A DNA stretch of 64,000 bases from Platynereis dumerilii (taxonomy: Eukaryota; Annelida; Polychaeta; Phyllodocida; Nereididae), in assembly GCA_026936325.1 (NCBI GenBank), contig JAPTHN010000106.1, positions 1,054,001-1,118,000 on the forward strand. Direction: 5' to 3'. Position 1 is the stretch's first letter. Each line of letters begins with the position of its first letter. Position numbers and translations under genes: made by a program. Positions 57,530 to 64,000 of this stretch are shown piece after piece. The notes under the pieces were generated by a model. That model was given only the letters and a program-made list of their open reading frames with translations. It was not told the DNA's origin and searched no databases.

Positions 57530-58702
57530 AAAACATAGGCTGCGCGCAGCAAACCTTCAGCGAATGACACCTTTAGAAGATTACAATAATATCATAAAAT
57601 TGGAGGCTTTACAAAATTGCTTATAGGTATGTGATAGCGGTCGAGTAGTGGCATTCAATTACCTCTATTTGCCCGCTGCCCTGCCATCTTTCCATCTGCT
57701 TGCCAGGATTTGTAAAATCAGGGAAAGGCCTTATTAGACTAAATTACGCATATTATGGTATAGTTTCATCAACTTTCATGCATGTACAAAGTACAGGTTA
57801 TTAGGTGTCTGTTGAAAAGCAAAAAATATAACACTGTTACATTTTTCTGAAGTTTATCCAATGATTCATAAAGTGTTATATGCATCAAAAGGAACAGCTA
57901 CATTGCATAGGTGATTTGTTTAGAAAATTGTATTACTGTATGCAATAGTGGGCAAATTTTGGCTCCGATATAAAAAACAATTCTTTTAAATATTTTTTCT
58001 CAATATTACAAAAACTATAGAATAGCCATCTGTCAGACCATGAAAAGACACAACTAGACCATATAAGCCATATGTGTACCAAACTTCATCCATATATATG
58101 GAATAGTGACCAGATGTTGGGCCAGAAACCAAAAACTAATTTTTAATTTTTTTTCAATATTCAAAAAGTATATAATATTTTCCATCAGACCTTTCAAAAG
58201 GCACAACTAGACCATATTGACCATATGTGTACCAAACTTTATCCATGTACATGCAATAGTGACCGAGTCTTAGCCCAAAAAACAAAAAAAAATATGTTTT
58301 TATATTTTTTCTCATTTTTTCAGAAAGTATAGAATATCTGTCAATGAGACCATCAAAAGGCACAACTAGACCATATAGGCCACATGTGTACCAAATTTCA
58401 TCCATGCACATGCAATGATAACCGAGCCTTGGCCCAGAAACGAAAAAAAATAATTTTCATATTTTGTTAATTATTTCAAAAAGTATTTAAGATCTGTTCA
58501 TCAGACCATCAAAAGGCACAACTAGACCATACAGGCTAGATGTGTACCAAATTTCATCCACGTACATTCAATAGAGGCTGAGTGCTGGGCCGGAAACGAT
58601 CTATCCGCCCGCCGCCCGCCCGCCCGGCGGACGGACAGCATTTTTACCCAAGTGATTACAATACCTTCTTCGAACTTCGTTCGCTGAAGGTAAAAAAGAA
58701 TT
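57530..58702. mobile_element. Repeat element with four ~156-bp tandem units
   Basis: It interrupts a ~345-bp unit. The core CACAACTAGACCAT starts at 58049, 58202, 58361 and 58517 (spacing 153-159). Each unit continues with TGTGTACCAAATTTCATCCA and GAGCCTTGGCCCAGAAAC. The end is GC-rich, with CCGCCCG and GGACGGACAG. Inverted AATTCTTTTT and CCTTCAGCGAA words occur at both ends, so a TIR element is possible, though exact boundaries are uncertain. Confidence 0.65.
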
Positions 58703-59512
58703 GTAGGGACCTTTGTGTGAAATATGAGGTTTCTTCAAACACATATTTTATTTTCCGAATATTCAATTGATTTCCTATGTATGTGTAGTCACATCTATAC
58801 CTCCAATGCACCTACTGTGATTTGACAAACCTACTGCATGTTACCTCATGATTGGACATGCCTAATTATGGTTGCTATAAATATTTTTTGTCATAAAAAA
58901 AAATTTCTATAACAACAAAGTAATTCTTCCTTGCTTATTAGGATTATTACACTTTTCATAAAATGTGAACATCATAGGAGTAGTGAGAAGTTGAATATCT
59001 AATGTTTTCATACAGTGTGTTTGTACACTTCTATTGTATGATCCCAAATCTTCATAAACTTAGGCTATATTTGATCAATTTCATGAAGGAAATCTCTATG
59101 GGATTTCCAGGTGTGCTTTGGAGATGGTCCCCAATCACCCAACCATGACCAGTTGACCCAATTGTCATGGTTGAGTGGCTGCTGCCTCTCTGGTGTAGCT
59201 ACTGTGTATCAAGAGGGGAAACATATACTTGATTTGTAAATTGTACTCACAGATACCTCCTCTGTGGCATGAGTACCCTCCTAATATTGGAGGTCAATTA
59301 GGAGGGTACTCCTTGCTATAGGGAAAGTATCTCTGCAAGTCCAACTTGCCTGTGGCCCCCTCCAGAAACTTAGAAGCTCCACCACTGCAGTACACAATAA
59401 CTGATGACAAATTGCACTTGGCTGGGTATTTTTGTCCCTTTAGTTAGGGACCTTCAATGTTAAGTCTTTCATCATTTGGAGCTTGTAACATAGATCTGAG
59501 ATGGTCCCTACA
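58702..59512. mobile_element. 0.8-kb element with 11-bp TIR
   Basis: Begins TTGTAGGGACC and ends GGTCCCTACAA, next to the resumption of the ~345-bp unit (TAAGAAAGACTGAAGC). It has no coding frame. It includes a perfect 15-bp-arm hairpin at 59271-59311. The target duplication is unclear because the left side abuts another insertion. Confidence 0.55.
59271..59311. other. Perfect 41-nt hairpin
   Basis: Arms GAGTACCCTCCTAAT and its exact reverse complement around an 11-nt loop. It is too short for a canonical microRNA precursor and no T-run terminator follows. Function unknown. Confidence 0.6.
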
Positions 59513-60320
59513 ATAAGAAAGACTGAAGCATACTAAAAGGGCTTTCCAATAAGACCAAGTTTGTGTCTGCAGTGTAAATACTGTTGCTGCAGCAGTTAAA
59601 GATTTTGTATAAAATTGTGAAAAAATAGCATATTTCTGAGGTTCAACCCTCAATGAAGGTCTGCGTAGTCACATGACCCAATGGTCACATGACAATAATA
59701 ATCTATAATTGAACATACACATGCTCGGTTGGCTGAGTGAAGTCTGGTCATGGAGTAAATCCCTAAAAATTGATTTTTTATATTTCAGATCAAATTTGTG
59801 TTTTTTTAAACTTCGTTGTCATGGCAACCAATTACCATGGATACCTATGCAAATTATATGTGCGATTGAAGCTTACTAAAAGGGCTTTCCAGTGAGACCA
59901 GATTTTTGCCTGTAGTGTCAATATTGTGGCTGCAGCAGTTAAAGTTGTAGTATAGAATTGTGAAAAAATGCATATTTCTGAGGTTCGACCATGAATGGCA
60001 GTCAGCATGGTCATGTGACCCCAAAGGTCACATGACCATTAAAATCTCTAATTGAGGTTGTACATATCTGGTTAGTTGAATGAAGCCTGGCTGTGGATTA
60101 AATACCAAAAAAATGAATTTTACTGGTATAAAGGTGAATTAAAAAATATTCTGACTTGGTTGCCATGGTAACCAATTTGTGAAAAATTGCACCACTTTTC
60201 CCAACTGCATCCCCCAGTTTCATAATCTACAGAAGTTTGCGATTCCGACGATGTATAGATTGTCCATTCCTCTCTCGGGGTGAGCCAACCGCCCAATTTA
60301 TCTCCTTGGCTCCTGGACTA
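59511..60320 (-). repeat. Right inverted arm of the 7.6-kb element
   Basis: Reverse complement of 52710-53533 with very few substitutions and a short indel near the tip. The match stops at the CAGTCTTTCTTAT word, where a separate element abuts. Confidence 0.85.
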
Positions 60321-60329
60321 TAGTTGTAA

Positions 60330-60725
60330 GGAGATTTAGGGATGAGAGGCGAAAGTAGGGCAAAATAGGGTAACAGAGGACTTCTGACAATTTTCTTACT
60401 TTATTTTGGACTGTACTGTAGAATTATCAAGATACAACATTTTCAAAACGGTTTTTTCATTTGAATGAGGTTAGTAAATGAGGTTTATCTCCTAGTGTTC
60501 CAATCTGGGCTTCCAATCGATTTTTAAAAAACACTATGTTCATGGTTGTTCCCTGCAGTGGCCAGATCATCAGCACTTTAATGTGTACCGTAAGTTCCGT
60601 GGCTCAGCTATGGGGTCTCGTAAAATAAAGCCAAACCATACATCATCCATCCTTGAAACAAGGTCAGGCATTATTTGCACTGTCTCGCAGAAAAAGTGTT
60701 CACTTTCAGTTTCTGGCTATTCAGA
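60330..60725. other. No gene seen
   Basis: No frame or repeat beyond the arm end is recognised until the inverted segment fragment begins near 60730. Confidence 0.45.
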
Positions 60726-60729
60726 TTTC

Positions 60730-61560
60730 CCCACAGGTGTTGACTGACGTTCCTTAACTGAATTAATTTGCTGTTCACTTAACTTAATACAACACAACCT
60801 GTGCCATGCACACATATGTTACTCTGATTGACACTGAATGAAATCAGATTAGCTACTTAATATGTTGGTAATGAACAGCTTCCCATGTACATTGTCTGTG
60901 GATTTCCAGCTCATTTGTAATTTGCATGTTCTCATGTTAAGACAATGTAGGGCAGATCTTTTAGAACAAAACAGTTGCAAGTTGCAATGTAGACTACCAC
61001 AGAACACACGTGTCTCAATTTACAATTCACCTTTTTTTTTGCAATGTTCAGTGAACTGCAGTCTACTTTCAACTCTTAATTAACTTTTACATCTTCTGAT
61101 CTTGAGACTATCATTTATGGGTAAGAAGTTCAAGCAGGACCTAAATGAGATTAATAAATTTTCATTGATTATCAGGTGTTTTTGGCAGTTCCTGGTATTG
61201 GACCCTAAACATTTTTAAGTTGCCAGACTATAGAGCGGATAAAAAGTTATATCATGATCGAAAAGAAGTAGATTTATCTCTTATACTTCAGAGTAAATTA
61301 TATTATCTATTTGCCTTCATAGTAGTAGTGTGGCAGACTAGTATGAGTGCAAAGTTAATATAAGTCTCTGCCTTTTAGAAATTTTGCAATTTACACTTTT
61401 AAAATGAGTTCTTTAGGAAAATGATACTCAATCACTGCAGGTGAAGTGAAAGGATCAAGTATGATGTATGACAATTCTGACAAGACTTTGAGCATCACGC
61501 AATATCAAACAAATATTTCTCAAGATATATTTTTCAATGATCTTTTTTATCATGATACTT
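60730..61560 (-). repeat. Inverted copy of block at 12650-13430 / 27060-28330
   Basis: Reverse-complement matches include GTTGACTGACGTTCCTTAA at the left, the GCACAGGTTGTGTTG-type block, GAACAGCTTCCCATGTACAT, and at the right CAATCACTGCAGGTGAAGTG, which equals the inverse of about 27093-27112. Third copy of this block in the window. Confidence 0.75.
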
Positions 61561-62300
61561 TCAAGCTTGGAGCATAGTGAACTGATGGGTGTCTTACTGC
61601 ATTGAAATTTAATTTCAGCCTTAACGAGCTGTTTTCATGCATGAAAACAAAGTGTATAAGATTCAATGCACATTCCAAACTATAACATGTTACGATGCAC
61701 CTAACATTCTTTTTTAGAATACTTTCTTGCATTTTGCATTTGGAATTATGCACTCCCATGCCAATTACCATACCATTTACACTAGTTCTTGCTCACATGA
61801 CCAAATTCAGGCATTATTCTCAAAGCAGACATGACCTCTAATGTATTTTGGAGATTTTCCCAGCTCAAGGGTGACAATAAATATTTTTTCAGCGCTCTCT
61901 TCTTTTTAAGAGTAGCTTAAGAACATGATGTAAACCTTGTGAAGGTATCAAGGGGGATTATGGAAATGTGGTGAGAGCTCATGTTACTTGTAGGCTAGCA
62001 GCCTGCTAGAAAAAGCCTGTTGAATGGTTTTGGCTGTACGAGAGGAATAACAATTCCTTTCACATATTAGCAGGGTTGTGCTTCTACAGATGTATGAATG
62101 ATTGAGGCAATCGTGAGCCTCATGACCTATCAACAGTAACTGAGTAAACTACTTTCCAAAATTGCGCTTCAACAATATGGTGCACAAATATCCAGTGTAA
62201 GAAAAATGTGACATCACCTGTAATTTAATTTATTCAGACATTTCTAATCTTCTGGAATTTCTATTCAGATTCAGGAATTTATAGTCAATGATTGCCAATT
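61561..62300. other. No gene seen; 20-bp perfect palindrome
   Basis: A perfect palindrome lies at 61630-61649 (TGTTTTCATG and inverse). Otherwise AT-rich DNA without coding or repeat structure. Confidence 0.45.
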
Positions 62301-62303
62301 TTT

Positions 62304-63022
62304 ACAGCTGCTTGCAGCCTGTATTGTGAGAGGTATTTTTCGGAATGCTTTGACCATATGGGAGATCGCTCTGTTACACCTATCACTTTGAAACTTAGTA
62401 TACAGTCTCAACATAATTTTATCTCGTTTCCATCAACTTTTGGTAAACTTTTATAACAACAAATTTTTATTTTCTCAACTAAAAAGCAAGCTTTTACCGC
62501 GAAATTTAAATGATTGTACATGGTTTGCTACTGCAGTGGAAATGGCAGCATCAGCCAACACATTCAGCAGCTCAATGCCAGGCAGATGGAGTGTTCACAA
62601 ATGTGTACACAGAAAGAAGGAAGCAAGAAAGAAAGAAAGGAAGGTAGGAAGGAAGGAACGAAGGAACAAAGGAACGAAGGAACGAAGGAAGGATGAATGG
62701 ATGGATATATGGATGAATTAGGTAGATGGAATAGATGGATTAGATAGATGGATTAGACAGATGGAATAGATGGATTAGCTACATGGAATAGATGGATTAG
62801 ATAGATGGAATATTATATAGATAGTTAAGATGATGGAATAGACACATTATATAGATGGAATAGATAGATCACATAGATGGAATAGATAGATTAGATAGAA
62901 TGGATCGAAGGATGGATAGGATCTAGATAGAATCTGATAGATACATGGCTTGATTGGATTGATTGATACTTGTACTTATATATCTACAAGCAGCTGTTAA
63001 AGTGCTTGCACGTTATTTTTTT
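62304..63022. mobile_element. Repeat element, copy 2 (relative of 29420-30679)
   Basis: The ends are ACAGCTGCTTGC and CAAGCAGCTGT, then TTAAAGTGCTTGCACGTTAT and a T-run, as in copy 1. Internal match: CTTTGAAACTTAGTATACAG and the following TCTCAACATAATTTTATCTC align with about 29528-29560. The interior contains GAAGG and GGATAGAT-type microsatellites at 62617-62950. It is shorter than copy 1 and lacks the DR1 site. Confidence 0.7.
62617..62950 (+). repeat. GAAGG and GATGGATTAGATA microsatellite tract
   Basis: A purine-rich GAAAGAAGG/GAACGAAGG tract passes into degenerate GATGGAATAGATGGATTAG units. Frames of 60 and 93 codons here are low-complexity lysine/arginine-rich by-products. Confidence 0.85.
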
Positions 63023-63289
63023 ACTTTTACCAGGAATGTTAACTATCATAGATATATTTTATACTGAATGATAACAAATTGCTAGAACAAGAGTCAAAAG
63101 CATTGGAGTCAAATCTAAATATCTTCCTTTCATTAATTCATCATAAACTGTATATATATACATGCTAAATTACTTTGAACACAAAGGTTATGTAAAACAC
63201 CAGAAAACCTGTCCACATCTACACACTGTATAATAGATAGACACAAAGCATTATAAGAAAATTTACAAGACACTTGAGGGATAAAGTGT

Positions 63290-64000
63290 GTGTTGCAACT
63301 CCATTCTGACACTTATGGGTGAAAATGAGATGGTAAATATGCCCTTTTTGTTCTCAGCTGAAAAGAGTTTCCAAGCTCCTTGTGCAGATTTATGAGAGGA
63401 GACTTTAAGGAATAGCGGTCTTCAGAAATAACTGTGCTACAGTCTACCCTATGCTGTTCATGGTATTCTTGAAGTAATATAAAATAAACACTTCGATAAT
63501 TCAGGCACACTGAATAGATATTAGGGGACATTCGACGAGAAGCCCTGAGTTATACCAATACTAACCGAGCTAACCCTCATCCCTCTCATCGTCGTTTTAA
63601 GTGGAAATCTGAAATAATTAGTTTGTTATACATCACTGTAGAAAAAATTATATCAATTGTACAGTCATTTCTGCCTAACTTCTACAAAAACTGTTTCTTT
63701 ATAAGTACAAACCATGGTTTTAAGAGATTTTATAGCAATGCAGCCATTAAAAAGACCTTGCGTTTTTCAGTGTGTCTTCTGCCTTGAAGACATTTTAAGA
63801 AAAGCATTTTAAGAAAAGAAAGATTAAAAACTGAAACTAATTATCTTATTTCATAGACTGAAAGTCTGCATGCTGTCATAATATCTCGTTGCACAACTTC
63901 AAACTGAAGTTAAAACAAAGCAACCATGACATGCCATTTTCTAATTGATGCCCTCAAGAGCCAAACGTAGTCTTTGACATCTTCTAAATATTTAATGACC
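63290..64000 (-). repeat. Inverted copy of block at about 35990-36830
   Basis: The minus strand matches segment II: the window end corresponds to about 35990-36140 (TTAAATATTTAGA, ATTAGAAAATGGCATG, TGCAGACTTTC) and 63295-63395 corresponds to 36700-36800 (the NLHKEL-type block). It continues beyond the window edge. Confidence 0.7.

Larger units (their letters stand above)
52710..60320. mobile_element. 7.6-kb large foldback-type composite element
   Basis: The outer tips are TAGTCTGGGAGCCAAG and the inverted CTTGGCTCCTGGACTA. TAG flanks both sides (52707-52709, 60321-60323). Arms at 52710-53533 and 59511-60320 match in inverted orientation at about 97 percent by eye apart from small indels near the tips, and are built of ~345-bp tandem repeats. 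Further diverged units lie inside (53700-53960 plus; 56600-56735, 56957-57530 minus). The interior also holds a higher-order minisatellite, a hAT-type MITE and two more repeat elements. No transposase is recognised. The architecture recalls Foldback/Galileo-type elements, but the 3-bp duplication would fit Harbinger-like integration better. Confidence 0.7.

Noticed and set aside
53026-60014. Identical 60-residue frames at 53026-53208 (plus) and 59832-60014 (minus)
   Set aside because: They lie in the near-identical inverted arms; identity reflects the DNA duplication, and the frame contains no known domain.

Overview
The window reads as nuclear DNA from a metazoan, most likely a marine invertebrate. 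The evidence is AT-rich sequence, non-LTR retrotransposons, tRNA-derived SINEs, many terminal-inverted-repeat (TIR) and foldback DNA elements, and abundant mini- and microsatellites. There are no operons or bacterial-type genes. The phylum cannot be named from the sequence alone. No complete host protein-coding gene was recognised; the stretch looks intergenic or intronic. The only long coding frames are the C-terminal halves of two 5'-truncated LINE reverse transcriptases, at 3950-5623 and 19876-21420, both on the minus strand. One 165-nt exon-like segment (15825-15989) has good splice signals but no recognised family.

Layout. At 1-11.7 kb there is a very old, diverged satellite with a period near 165 bp. 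It forms an inverted pair (about 1.47-3.56 kb against 9.58-10.95 kb) around a LINE fragment and a 114-bp hairpin element. At 11.3-38.9 kb two large direct segmental copies follow one another (segment I about 11.3-25.9 kb, segment II about 26.1-38.9 kb). Shorter relatives continue at 38.9-43.3 kb and 44.5-47.9 kb, and inverted fragments lie at 8.0, 44.3, 50.0, 50.7, 60.7-61.5 and 63.3-64 kb. Because the copies can be compared by eye, most insertions have a natural empty site. Segment I alone carries a TTAA-type MITE, a 2.7-kb minisatellite block, an 888-bp foldback element, a LINE and two SINEs. Segment II alone carries a 488-bp palindromic mariner-like element, a 1.25-kb repeat and a 1.08-kb TIR element.

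The block at 13.4-16.1 kb is the most unusual part of segment I. Three unrelated minisatellites (15, 22 and about 32 bp units) lie end to end. They are bordered by CCAAT/CRE-like sites and by convergent CTCF-like motifs, and followed by the exon-like segment.

At 52.71-60.32 kb lies a 7.6-kb structure with inverted arms of about 0.8 kb that are nearly identical and flanked by TAG on both sides. The arms are built from about 345-bp repeats that each carry RFX X-box-like and M-box-like palindromes. The interior holds a 1.3-kb higher-order minisatellite, a hAT-type MITE and two further repeat elements. I regard this as the best candidate for an undescribed element. Identity figures are estimates by eye; all clade names are provisional.
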